From NCBI GenBank assembly GCA_030916795.1, contig JAUPVZ010000041.1, positions 1 through 14,957 of the forward strand: a stretch of 14,957 nt of DNA, written 5' to 3'. A program made the position numbers and the translations under genes. Each line of letters begins with the position of its first letter. Positions within the stretch are counted from its first letter, which is position 1. The notes under the pieces are model-generated. The model ran no database searches. It saw only the letters and a program-made list of their open reading frames with translations, and was not told the DNA's origin. Source of the stretch: Patescibacteria group bacterium (GTDB lineage: Bacteria; Patescibacteriota; Minisyncoccia; Phycocordibacterales; XYD1-FULL-46-19). Of the stretch, positions 1 to 7,332 are shown one piece after another.

Positions 1-59
1 CCAAGCCTTGCGGCGCACGATTTTGAGTCGTGTGCGTATACCAATTCCGCCACTCCGGC
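1..59 (-). tRNA. tRNA-Leu (anticodon CAA), partial
   Basis: Read on the minus strand, the 5' end is at 59 and starts GCCGGAG (acceptor strand), followed by TG and a D-arm with GCGG/AATTGGTATA/CGC. The anticodon stem CACGA/TCGTG encloses the loop CTCAAAA, giving anticodon CAA, which reads UUG leucine codons. After it comes the start of what should be the long variable arm (CGCCGCAAGGCTTGG) typical of class II tRNAs. The T-arm and the 3' acceptor strand lie beyond the left edge, so the gene is cut by the window and is not a pseudogene. Identity rests on anticodon, D-arm pattern and variable arm. Confidence 0.9.
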
Positions 60-72
60 AAACAATAGAACT

Positions 73-100
73 AGTTTACCAATTTTATCGACGAAATCAA
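73..100 (-). promoter_or_regulatory. promoter of tRNA-Leu
   Basis: On the minus strand TTGATT (95-100) is followed by a 16-base spacer and TAAACT (73-78), preceded by TGG. The expected start near base 66 lies a few bases before the tRNA 5' end at 59. The element is back to back with the parB promoter, so both are packed into about 60 bases. Confidence 0.55.
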
Positions 101-103
101 ATA

Positions 104-112
104 TGCTACAAT
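104..112 (+). promoter_or_regulatory. extended -10 promoter of parB (leaderless)
   Basis: TGCTACAAT matches the extended -10 form TGnTAnAAT. Its last base is 6 bases before the parB ATG at 119, so a start site 7 bases downstream coincides with the A of the ATG. There is no Shine-Dalgarno and no convincing -35 box. The leaderless mRNA is an inference from spacing. Confidence 0.55.
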
Positions 113-118
113 TTGGTC

Positions 119-1075
119 ATGGAACCAACCGAAGACGATAAACTTTTATATAATCATTCTATTTTTTGGATTGAACTAGATAAAATAAAACCAAACCCGT
201 ATCAACCACGGCGGGAATTTGACGAGGACCATCTGCGCAACCTAGCCGACTCTATTCGCCAGTATGGAGTGTTACAACCTTTGGTGGTCACCAGAAAAGA
301 AGTTGAAAGAGAAGATGGTGGACTTTATACCGAATACGAACTGATTGCGGGTGAGCGGCGATTGCGGGCATCCAAGATCGCTGGGCTATTCCAAGTACCG
401 GCCATCATTCGTACTGGTACCCAGACCGACAAAATGAAGCTAGAGCTCGCGATTATTGAAAACCTGCAACGCGAGGATTTAAACCCAGTGGACCGCGCTG
501 AAGCTTTTATGAAGCTCGCCAAAGAATTTAATTTAAAACATACCGAGATTGGCAAAAAGGTGGGCAAGAGTCGGGAATATGTCGCCAACTCAGTCCGTAT
601 TCTTGGTTTACCCCAAGAGATGCTTGATGCCCTCACAGAGAAAAAAATTACCGAGGGGCATACCCGCCCGCTACTTATGCTTATTGACCGGCCAGAAGAA
701 CAGGAGACCCTCTTTCGCGATATTATGGCGCGGCGGCTCACGGTGCGGGAGGCAGAGCAAGCGGCGAGGCGGGTGGCGGTGGAGAAGGTTCGTAAGCCGG
801 GGACAATGACCGACCCCCAAGTGGTGGAGATGGAAGAAAGACTTTCTAATAAATTTGGAGCCAAGGTGCGACTAGAGCGCAAAGAGCAAGGGGGGAGACT
901 GACTATTTCATTTTTCTCACCTGAAGATTTGGGTAAAATTTTGTCGATGATAGAAGGGGGAGGAGAAATCGGTGAAATTAATTCCGACGCTCCATCTCCG
1001 CCAGAACAGGTGGCGCCGGTCGATGATTCGACGGCTGATGATAAATTGTATTCCGTTCATAATTTTTCACTCTAA
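119..1075 (+). CDS. parB: ParB/Spo0J-family chromosome partition protein
   Basis: This 318-residue protein is the DNA-binding, CTP-dependent clamp that loads at parS sites and works with ParA in chromosome segregation. The N-terminal ParB/CTPase domain (about residues 15-115) has GERRLRA at 78-84 and ENLQREDLNPVDRA at 114-127, the two most conserved family motifs. A helix-turn-helix follows at about 134-162, with the GHTRPLL segment near 180-186. A C-terminal region (about 230-285) would dimerise, and the tail is acidic and probably disordered. The frame is open further upstream to base 8, but that extension runs through the tRNA gene; the ATG at 119 starts directly at the ParB domain and sits 6 bases after an extended -10 box. 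No parA is next to it, and the gene is transcribed alone and ends in a terminator. Length is slightly above the usual 280-300. Confidence 0.93.
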   Translation: MEPTEDDKLLYNHSIFWIELDKIKPNPYQPRREFDEDHLRNLADSIRQYGVLQPLVVTRKEVEREDGGLYTEYELIAGERRLRASKIAGLFQVPAIIRTGTQTDKMKLELAIIENLQREDLNPVDRAEAFMKLAKEFNLKHTEIGKKVGKSREYVANSVRILGLPQEMLDALTEKKITEGHTRPLLMLIDRPEEQETLFRDIMARRLTVREAEQAARRVAVEKVRKPGTMTDPQVVEMEERLSNKFGAKVRLERKEQGGRLTISFFSPEDLGKILSMIEGGGEIGEINSDAPSPPEQVAPVDDSTADDKLYSVHNFSL

Positions 1076-1116
1076 AACAAATCCCCCGGCTGCTACGCAG
1101 CCGGGGGATTTGTTTT
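1074..1116. terminator. bidirectional terminator between parB and rel
   Basis: A nearly perfect palindrome: 20-base arms (1074-1093 and 1097-1116) around a 3-base TAC loop. Its core is CCCCCGGCTGC/GCAGCCGGGGG, flanked by AAAACAAAT on one side and ATTTGTTTT on the other, so each strand has a U-rich tail. It overlaps the last bases of the parB stop codon (1073-1075) and of the rel stop codon (1115-1117), so it should end both convergent transcripts. Confidence 0.92.
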
Positions 1117-2566
1117 ATTTTTGTAAAAATTGGCGGATATGTCTTTTGGCCATACTGGTTTTGGTAAAATCTAGCCACTTATTGCTTGGTTTGGCAGATT
1201 TTTTGACCTCGATCTCAACAACATCTTTATTGGCTAGCACTGTATCAAGACTAGAAAATTTACCATTGACCCGGGCCCCGGCCGCGTGGTTGCCAATATC
1301 CGAGTGGATAGCATAGGCAAAATCGAGAACGGTGGCTCCAACCGGCAACTCGATCACATCACCTTTTGGGGTAAAGGTAAAAATCTGGTCGAGGAAAAAG
1401 TCGGTTTTCAAGGTGGTCAAAAATTCTTCCGAACCCTTGGTATTTTTTTGCCAGGCGATAAGGTTTTTAATCCAATCTATTTTAGAGTTTAGACGACCAC
1501 CCTCTTTGGGTTTGCCGGTTTCGCTATAGACAATATGTGAAGCGATACCAAACTGCGCCTCCTCATGCATGGCGGTGGTGCGAATCTGAACTTCAACAAT
1601 CTGCCCGTCGGGGGTAAATATATCGGTGTGAATACTTTGGTAACCATTGGGTTTTTCGTGAGCGATATAGTCATTGAGACGGCCCGGTACTGGTCGGTAC
1701 AGACCGTGCACAATACCCAATGTCTGGTAACACTCCGGTAGGGTATCAACAATAATTCGCAGGGCGAGAATATCATAGATCCGGTCGATATCCATATTGT
1801 TTTTCTGCAATTTTTTATACAGCCCGTACAAATATTTGATCCGATAATCAATTTGAAAATTTTTAATATTATGTTCGGCCAAAGCTTTTTGAATATTACG
1901 GGACAGTTTTTCTATTCTTTTCAAAGATTCTTTCCCTTTTGTCTTGCGGAGACGGGAAACTTTTTCATATTCTACTGGATATACAAAGGGGAAACTGGCA
2001 TCCTCAAGCATCCCTTTTAGGCGCCAGATACCCAGCCGGTTAGCGATAGGGGCATAAATATCAATCGTCTCGCGGGCGATGCGCTCGCGTTTGTCGGGGC
2101 GTACATATTGGAGGGTGCGCACATTGTGCAACCTGTCTGCCAGTTTAATAATAATGACGCGAATATCTTCGGCGGCAGCGACAAAAAGCTTGCGCAAACT
2201 TTCGGCGTGACGTTCTAGACCACGGTATTTGATTTTACCTAGCTTGGTGACACCCTCGACTAAAAATAAAATATTTTCACCAAATTTTTCCTTAATCTCT
2301 TTGGCGGTAATTTCGGTGTCTTCTATGGTGTCATGTAAGAGGGCCGCTACTATCATGTCGGTGCTGGCGCGCATCTCGGCGAGGATTTTGGCGACCTCAA
2401 AGGGGTGAGTGACATAGGGTTCACCCGAAAAGCGCGTTTGGCCGGCGTGGGCTTTCTCGGCAAATGAGAGGGCATCGGTAATCCGCCCTTTGTCGTCCTC
2501 GGTGATTGTTTCCATCAGGGAAAAAATTTCCTTCGGATCGATTTGTTTATTAAAGAAGCTAAACAT
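1115..2566 (-). CDS. short RelA/SpoT-type (p)ppGpp synthetase/hydrolase
   Basis: This 483-residue enzyme makes and breaks the alarmone (p)ppGpp. The N-terminal HD hydrolase domain keeps its metal ligands: H54, H78-D79, the following E82/D83, and D144 in KLADRLHN. The synthetase domain (about 225-345) keeps R242, K244, D265, Y309 in PNGYQSIHT and the catalytic glutamate E325 in EVQIRT, so both activities look intact. A TGS domain lies at about 392-455. The protein then ends; the helical, zinc-finger/conserved-cysteine and ACT domains that make usual Rel proteins 700 residues or longer are absent. Since the end coincides with the terminator palindrome, this is the natural end and not a frameshift. 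It lies 32 bases downstream of topA with its own -10 box. I give no symbol because rel, relA and spoT cannot be told apart here. Confidence 0.93.
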   Translation of the reverse strand: MFSFFNKQIDPKEIFSLMETITEDDKGRITDALSFAEKAHAGQTRFSGEPYVTHPFEVAKILAEMRASTDMIVAALLHDTIEDTEITAKEIKEKFGENILFLVEGVTKLGKIKYRGLERHAESLRKLFVAAAEDIRVIIIKLADRLHNVRTLQYVRPDKRERIARETIDIYAPIANRLGIWRLKGMLEDASFPFVYPVEYEKVSRLRKTKGKESLKRIEKLSRNIQKALAEHNIKNFQIDYRIKYLYGLYKKLQKNNMDIDRIYDILALRIIVDTLPECYQTLGIVHGLYRPVPGRLNDYIAHEKPNGYQSIHTDIFTPDGQIVEVQIRTTAMHEEAQFGIASHIVYSETGKPKEGGRLNSKIDWIKNLIAWQKNTKGSEEFLTTLKTDFFLDQIFTFTPKGDVIELPVGATVLDFAYAIHSDIGNHAAGARVNGKFSSLDTVLANKDVVEIEVKKSAKPSNKWLDFTKTSMAKRHIRQFLQK

Positions 2567-2573
2567 TATGAAT

Positions 2574-2582
2574 ATAGTAACA
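2574..2582 (-). promoter_or_regulatory. extended -10 promoter of rel (leaderless)
   Basis: On the minus strand TGTTACTAT ends 7 bases before the rel ATG (2566). It lies in the 32-base gap after topA. No Shine-Dalgarno is present between it and the ATG, so the predicted transcript starts at or beside the start codon. Confidence 0.5.
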
Positions 2583-2598
2583 AATCTATATCAAATAT

Positions 2599-4782
2599 CT
2601 ATTTGTCTATTTTGTGTGGATTATGATTGGGACAAAGCTTGTCGGAACAACGTTCAGGTATGGTCTTTGTTCCCGCCATCATAAGATGCGGGCAAGGGCC
2701 CGTGTCGCGCGCGTAGCCACAGGTCGCGCCTGTTGGTTTGGATTTTATAATATGTTTACAATCAGGGTAATTGGAGCAACCATAAAACACACCAAAGCGC
2801 CCGCGTTTCTCTACCATCGTCCCTTTTTTACATAGAGGGCAACCAACACCAGTGTCACCAGGTTTTTCGGCATTGGGGTCTTGTTCGATATATTTACACT
2901 TGGGGTAGCTGGCACAGGCGATAAATTTGCCAAAGCGGCCATCACGTTCGACCAAATTGGCTTTCTCGCATTTGGGGCAGGTGCGACCAAGGTCCTTTGG
3001 TCCCTCCAGAACCTTGCCGTCCATTGTCAGGGCTCCGTTGCAATCTGGAAAACGAAAACAGCTATAGAACTTACCACTCTTACCCAATTTAATAATCATT
3101 TTAGATTGGCATAGAGGACAGACAATATTTTCTGGGGCTTCACCTAAGTTGCTTATTCGTTCTATTTTTTTCTTTGATGAAATAGCTTTAGTAAATGGAC
3201 CATAAAAATCAGCCAAAGTTTTAGTATAAGACCTTTTGCCGGTAGCAATATCGTCTAGCTCATCTTCCATTTCGGCGGTGAAAGTATCACTGACATAATT
3301 GGCAAAATGTTCGCTCACAAAATCAGAAACCAAAATACCAATTTCGGTTGGCTTTAGCGAGCGTGATTCTTTTTCGACATAACCTCGGTCAATAATAGTT
3401 TTGATGGTCGGGGCATAGGTACTTGGTCGGCCGATACCTCTTTTTTCTAGTTCTTTGACCAGACCCGCTTCGGAATATCGCGGTGGGGGTAAGGTTTCTT
3501 TGCCCTCACTATTTATACTAAGCAAATCCAATGGGGCGCCAGTTGTTAGTTTGGGTAGGTCCACATCTTCACCGCGGGCTCGAGGGTCGGCCAAGAGCCA
3601 GCCAGAATAGAGGACCTGGGAGCCATTGGCAAAAAAGTCGGGTATGGTTTGGTCGGTGCAGGTAGCGGTAACTTTGGTGCGCAAAATATTTGCCGGCATC
3701 ATTTGGCTAGAGACAGTGCGTTCCCATATCAATTTATATAAACGTCTTTCTTGCTCGCTATTACCAGCCATTTTGGTAGTGGCGTGGGTAGGGCGGATCG
3801 CCTCGTGGGCCTCTTGAGCATTTTTTGATTTTTTACTATAAACATTGGCAGAAAAATGTTCACTGCCGAACTCGCGGCCGACGACTGATTTTATTTCCGT
3901 GAGCGCCTGTTGAGACAGGTTGGTACTATCGGTACGCATATAGGTGATTAACCCTTTTTCATATAGTTTTTGGGCGAGGCGCATAGTAATGCTTGGTGAA
4001 TATCCCAATCGGCTAGAAGCAGATTGTTGCAAAGTAGAAGTAGTAAATGGAGGCCGAGGATTACGTTTTGCTTCGGTCTCAGCAATATTGGCGATTTGCC
4101 AATGGCCGATTTTGGCCTTTGTCAAAATATCTTCCGCATCTTTGGCTGTTTTTGGTTCAACACTACAGACAAATGGGATAGAGGCACTATTTGTTGATTT
4201 CATCTCGGCCGTAATCACCCAAAAAGCTTCTGGGATAAAAGCCGAAATTTCTTTTTCTCTTTCTACCAATATACGTAGCGCGGGCGATTGGACCCGACCA
4301 GCCGATAGACCATAACGAAGTTTGGTCCAAATGAGACCTGATAAATCGTAGCCAAAGAGCCGGTCTAACACGCGGCGGGCTTCTTGGGCGCTACGTAAAT
4401 TGTCATCTATTTGGCGGGGGTGCTTTATGGCCTCTTGCACCGCCTCGGGGGTAATCTCGTGAAAAACAATCCGTTTGGGCTTTTTTAGACCCAGAGCTTC
4501 TTTAATATGCCAAGCGATAGCCTCGCCTTCTCGGTCGGGGTCAGTTGCGATTACTACTTCCTCGGCTTTTTTGGCTAGGGTTTTGAGGTCAGAGACGACC
4601 TTGTGTTTATCTTTGGATATTTCGTAGCGCGGAATAAAACCGCCATCGATGTCGATAGCATTTTTGTTGGACTTTGGTAGATCTCTAATATGGCCGACAG
4701 AAGCACGCACGGTATATGCACCGTCAAGATATTTGGAAATAGTCTTGGCTTTGGCGGGCGATTCAACAATGAGTAATTTCAT
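2599..4782 (-). CDS. topA: DNA topoisomerase I (type IA)
   Basis: This 727-residue enzyme relaxes negative supercoils through a covalent 5'-phosphotyrosine intermediate. The Toprim domain opens the protein (LLIVESPAKAKTI, E7) and carries DPDREGE at 81-87 for metal binding. The active-site tyrosine is Y281 in LITYMRTDSTNLS, with R283 next to it. LEKRGIGRPSTYAPTI lies near 445-460. The C-terminal part holds three four-cysteine zinc ribbons (C555/C558/C575/C581, C602/C605/C623/C629, C648/C651/C669/C675) and a further cysteine group (C688, C697, C712, C717) that may be a degenerate fourth. Length is normal for a bacterial TopA. The ATG begins exactly at the canonical MKLLIVESP sequence. No Shine-Dalgarno is visible. 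Confidence 0.97.
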   Translation of the reverse strand: MKLLIVESPAKAKTISKYLDGAYTVRASVGHIRDLPKSNKNAIDIDGGFIPRYEISKDKHKVVSDLKTLAKKAEEVVIATDPDREGEAIAWHIKEALGLKKPKRIVFHEITPEAVQEAIKHPRQIDDNLRSAQEARRVLDRLFGYDLSGLIWTKLRYGLSAGRVQSPALRILVEREKEISAFIPEAFWVITAEMKSTNSASIPFVCSVEPKTAKDAEDILTKAKIGHWQIANIAETEAKRNPRPPFTTSTLQQSASSRLGYSPSITMRLAQKLYEKGLITYMRTDSTNLSQQALTEIKSVVGREFGSEHFSANVYSKKSKNAQEAHEAIRPTHATTKMAGNSEQERRLYKLIWERTVSSQMMPANILRTKVTATCTDQTIPDFFANGSQVLYSGWLLADPRARGEDVDLPKLTTGAPLDLLSINSEGKETLPPPRYSEAGLVKELEKRGIGRPSTYAPTIKTIIDRGYVEKESRSLKPTEIGILVSDFVSEHFANYVSDTFTAEMEDELDDIATGKRSYTKTLADFYGPFTKAISSKKKIERISNLGEAPENIVCPLCQSKMIIKLGKSGKFYSCFRFPDCNGALTMDGKVLEGPKDLGRTCPKCEKANLVERDGRFGKFIACASYPKCKYIEQDPNAEKPGDTGVGCPLCKKGTMVEKRGRFGVFYGCSNYPDCKHIIKSKPTGATCGYARDTGPCPHLMMAGTKTIPERCSDKLCPNHNPHKIDK

Positions 4783-4790
4783 GTTTCGTT

Positions 4791-4799
4791 ACTTTACCA
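4791..4799 (-). promoter_or_regulatory. possible extended -10 promoter of topA
   Basis: On the minus strand TGGTAAAGT ends 8 bases before the topA ATG (4782), in the 75-base gap after dprA. The hexamer matches TATAAT at four positions. Spacing is like that of the parB, rel and dprA boxes, which is the main reason to believe it. Confidence 0.4.
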
Positions 4800-4857
4800 C
4801 AAATAAAACGTAATAAGTAGTAACAGAGAGTTGATAGTTTGGCAAATGATACCAAAC

Positions 4858-5721
4858 TTAATGACATAATCTAAATTCGCCTCCAGATTCTTCGATGATA
4901 TTTTTTATTTCTAAAAGTGACAGACCAGCGCTGATTTCATTTGGTTTAGATTTAATCAATAAAAATATTTTTTCACGTTCTAGGGGTTCTTTGGCGAGTA
5001 GAGTACAGATTTCTTGTTCTAGTGGGGACAATATCTCGTTTCTGGGTTGGACAGAGGGGATAGAAGTAATATTTAGCACATCTAATATATCGGCCGATGT
5101 TTGCACTGGTCGGGCGCCGTCTTTTAATAGACGCAGGGTGCCAACGGATCCTTCGTTGAAAATTGGTCCAGGTACCACCAGTACATCGCGGTTGTAGTCT
5201 AGGGCTAGACGGGCGGTGATCAGCGTACCCGATTTTTCGCTAGCTTCCACTATCAAGGTGGCGGTGCTCATCCCGGCCATTAGACGATTTCTCTGGGGGA
5301 AGCTGTACAAGGTTGCGCGGAAGTCGGGGTCAAATTCTGATAGTAAACAACCGCCACTGGTGACTATTTTTTCAGCTAGTTGGCGGTTGCTTGGTGGGTA
5401 TAAAACCTCTTTAGTTAGACCCGATCCTGGCAGGGCAATAGTCGGCAGACCTACCTCGAGGGCTGTTTGGTGAGCGATACTATCTATCCCGAGGGCCAGC
5501 CCCGAGACAATCGCAATCGGATAACCAGCTAGACCACTAATTAATTCTCGACAAGCTTCTTTGCCATAGTTGGAATATTTGCGCGAACCAACCACAGCTA
5601 AATAAGTATATTGGGTGGGGCTGGGGAGGTCGCCAATAATATAAAGTTTTTCTGGCTGGTCGGGGATTTCGGCTAGAAGTGGTGGCCAATATTCTTTTTT
5701 GAGTATTCTAATATTATCCAT
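4858..5721 (-). CDS. dprA: DNA-processing protein DprA/Smf
   Basis: DprA binds incoming single-stranded DNA during transformation and loads RecA. The 287-residue protein has the Rossmann-like core: VVGSRKYSNYG (43-53, binding-loop GSR), IVSGLALGIDSIAH (71-84), FPQRNRLMAG (141-150) and EASEKSGTLITA (159-170). The C-terminal 60 residues look like the small winged-helix domain found in many DprA proteins. The N-terminal SAM-like domain of longer homologues is missing, so the protein starts almost at the core. The ATG at 5721 is preceded at 6 bases by an extended -10 box and by no Shine-Dalgarno. The gene heads the minus-strand series dprA, topA, rel. Presence of dprA fits natural DNA uptake, reported for several CPR lineages. 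Confidence 0.95.
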   Translation of the reverse strand: MDNIRILKKEYWPPLLAEIPDQPEKLYIIGDLPSPTQYTYLAVVGSRKYSNYGKEACRELISGLAGYPIAIVSGLALGIDSIAHQTALEVGLPTIALPGSGLTKEVLYPPSNRQLAEKIVTSGGCLLSEFDPDFRATLYSFPQRNRLMAGMSTATLIVEASEKSGTLITARLALDYNRDVLVVPGPIFNEGSVGTLRLLKDGARPVQTSADILDVLNITSIPSVQPRNEILSPLEQEICTLLAKEPLEREKIFLLIKSKPNEISAGLSLLEIKNIIEESGGEFRLCH

Positions 5722-5727
5722 GTGTAT

Positions 5728-5736
5728 ATTGTATCA
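5728..5736 (-). promoter_or_regulatory. extended -10 promoter of dprA (leaderless)
   Basis: On the minus strand TGATACAAT ends exactly 6 bases before the dprA ATG at 5721, so the expected transcription start falls on the start codon. The hexamer is the same (TACAAT) and the spacing identical to the parB box. Confidence 0.55.
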
Positions 5737-5767
5737 AAATGTTTTTTAATATATGAATATATATAGA

Positions 5768-5774
5768 AAGGAGG
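5768..5774 (+). promoter_or_regulatory. strong Shine-Dalgarno of the 67-residue gene
   Basis: AAGGAGG, a perfect anti-SD match, lies 7 bases before the ATG at 5782. It is the main evidence that this small reading frame is translated, and it contrasts with the neighbouring core genes, which have no such site. Confidence 0.85.
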
Positions 5775-5781
5775 ACTGCTT

Positions 5782-5985
5782 ATGTTTTCGTCGGCCGGTA
5801 GGTTTGTGCGCGAAGTTTTCTCGTTGACCCTCTCGCAGAGGGGGATTTCAATCGCCAAAGACCCGCAAGTATTTCATCCGGAGTTTAGACTGCATGACCA
5901 CCCCCATGAGAAAAGGCATGTCGAGCAGTCTTTGCCTGTTCGCCCACCACGGGCAAACAAGCTGTGGTGGTTTGAGCGGGATTAA
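5782..5985 (+). CDS. small protein of unknown function (67 residues)
   Basis: I do not recognise this protein. It is basic and histidine-rich in the middle (HPEFRLHDHPHEKRH, about residues 32-46) and ends in a Trp-Trp pair (ANKLWWFERD). There is no obvious signal peptide or membrane helix. It is accepted as a gene because of a perfect AAGGAGG site 7 bases before the ATG and a GC-rich terminator 5 bases after the stop. It is divergent from dprA. The AT-rich 5741-5765 stretch could hold its promoter, but no clear -35/-10 pair is seen. Together with the unknown genes at 8278 and 11417 it shares the style of strong Shine-Dalgarno plus private hairpin terminator. A regulatory RNA with a short reading frame is an alternative. 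Confidence 0.7.
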   Translation: MFSSAGRFVREVFSLTLSQRGISIAKDPQVFHPEFRLHDHPHEKRHVEQSLPVRPPRANKLWWFERD

Positions 5986-5990
5986 TTTTA

Positions 5991-6026
5991 CCAGGGGTGC
6001 CGGTGGCGCCCCTGGCTTTATTTTTT
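5991..6026 (+). terminator. intrinsic terminator after the 67-residue gene
   Basis: The stem CCAGGGGTGCC (5991-6001) pairs with GGCGCCCCTGG (6005-6015) with one G-U pair and a 3-base loop. It is followed by CTTTATTTTTT. It insulates the small gene from serS, whose ATG is 38 bases further on, so serS needs its own promoter. Confidence 0.9.
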
Positions 6027-6063
6027 ACTATATTTTTGATATGGTAATAGCAATCAAAAACTT

Positions 6064-7332
6064 ATGTTAGATATCAAATTCATTCGGGAAAATCAAAGTC
6101 TTATTGCCGAAGCGTCTCGCAAAAAACGTTTAGATTTTAAAGTAGAGGAACTTATAGCGATTGATGATCGGCGACTGGGTATTTTGGGTGAAGTTGAGTC
6201 TTTGCGGGCTAAACAAAATGAGGCTAGTGCCCAAATTGTTTCTGTTGGAGCCGAAGAAAAAGCCGCCCTGTTGGTTGAAATGAAAAATGTTAAAGATTTG
6301 TTGCAAACCAAAGAAGAAGAGTTGAAAGAGATTATGAAGGATTGGCAAAAGCAGATGGTCCAGGTGCCCAATATTCCCGATATGTCGGTACCAGAAGGTG
6401 ATGATGACAGTGCCAATGCCGAGAGCAAAACTTGGGGCGACAAAACGGTTTTCGATTTTACCGCGCGCGACCATGTTGAACTAATGACAATGCTTGATAT
6501 GGCGGACTTTGAACGGGGGACAAAAGTGGCTGGTTTTCGTGGTTATTTTTTAAAAAATGCTGGCGCGCGTCTGTCGTTTGCTCTGTGGCAGTTAGCTTTT
6601 GATATGTTACAAGACGAGGGATTTGCCCCAGTGATGGCCCCATCCTTGGTGCGTCGTGAGGCCCTGCTTGGGACGGGTTATTTACCTCAAGGTGAGGAGG
6701 ATTTGTATAAAACTCAAGATGCCGATTATTTAGCGGGGACCGCCGAAGTGGGCTTGATGGCTTTGCATATGGATGAAATAGTAGATAGTGCCAAATTGCC
6801 GATCAAATATGCTGGATTTTCCCCATGTTTTAGACGAGAAGCGGGTAGCCACGGTAAAGATACCAAAGGGCTAATCCGGGTTCATGAATTTTTCAAAATC
6901 GAACAGCTGATATTGTGCGAAGCCAATCATGCCGAGTCGGTGGCCTGGCATGAAAAACTTTTAGCTACGGCTGAGAAATATATGCAGACATTGGGTATCC
7001 CATATCGGGTGGTGGTAAATTGCACGGGCGACCTGGGCCTCGGTCAAGTCAAGAAATATGATATCGAGGCCTGGGTCCCTGGCGAACAGAAATATCGCGA
7101 GACTCATTCGATATCCTATTTCCATGATTTTCAGACACGTCGTCTCAATCTTAAATATCGAGATGCCGAGGGCAAATTGCGCTTCGTCCATTCTTTAAAT
7201 GGGACAATGTCCGCTACCCCACGGCTCTTGGTCTCTCTTGTCGAAAATTATCAGCAGGCAGATGGTTCGATAAAAGTGCCCCTAGCTTTGCAGAAATATG
7301 TCGGTCAAGAAATCATCCGTGCCAATCAATAA
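6064..7332 (+). CDS. serS: seryl-tRNA synthetase
   Basis: This class II synthetase charges tRNA-Ser with serine. Residues 1-105 are the N-terminal antiparallel coiled-coil arm that grips the tRNA long variable arm. The catalytic core has TAEVGLMALH (226-235), motif 2 with FRREAGSHGKDTKGLIRVHE (257-276) and motif 3 around NGTMSATPRLLVSLVENYQ (380-398). The region QKYRETHSISYFHDFQTRR (342-360) corresponds to the usual QKYREVSSCSNxxDFQARR, with Ser-Cys-Ser-Asn replaced by His-Ser-Ile-Ser. The length of 422 residues is normal. The ATG starts the canonical MLDIKFIREN. There is no Shine-Dalgarno; TGGTAATAG (6042-6050) 13 bases before the ATG, or TGATATGGT (6037-6045), may be the -10 element. The ftsQ-like gene overlaps its 3' end. 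Confidence 0.97.
   Translation: MLDIKFIRENQSLIAEASRKKRLDFKVEELIAIDDRRLGILGEVESLRAKQNEASAQIVSVGAEEKAALLVEMKNVKDLLQTKEEELKEIMKDWQKQMVQVPNIPDMSVPEGDDDSANAESKTWGDKTVFDFTARDHVELMTMLDMADFERGTKVAGFRGYFLKNAGARLSFALWQLAFDMLQDEGFAPVMAPSLVRREALLGTGYLPQGEEDLYKTQDADYLAGTAEVGLMALHMDEIVDSAKLPIKYAGFSPCFRREAGSHGKDTKGLIRVHEFFKIEQLILCEANHAESVAWHEKLLATAEKYMQTLGIPYRVVVNCTGDLGLGQVKKYDIEAWVPGEQKYRETHSISYFHDFQTRRLNLKYRDAEGKLRFVHSLNGTMSATPRLLVSLVENYQQADGSIKVPLALQKYVGQEIIRANQ

Noticed and set aside
8..118. Upstream extension of the parB reading frame to an ATG at base 8
   Set aside because: It reads through the complement of tRNA-Leu and the promoter region, and the residues do not resemble ParB. The ATG at 119 has a properly spaced -10 box.
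325..882. Long antisense frame (185 codons) within parB, and similar shadow frames in rel, topA, serS and dnaX
   Set aside because: The residue composition is Ser/Arg-rich and low in complexity with no domain, as expected from the complement of a real gene; no start signals precede them.
4970..4984. TTTCACGTT inside dprA as a parS half-site
   Set aside because: Only one half resembles the TGTTTCACGTGAAACA palindrome; the other half does not match and it lies inside a coding region.
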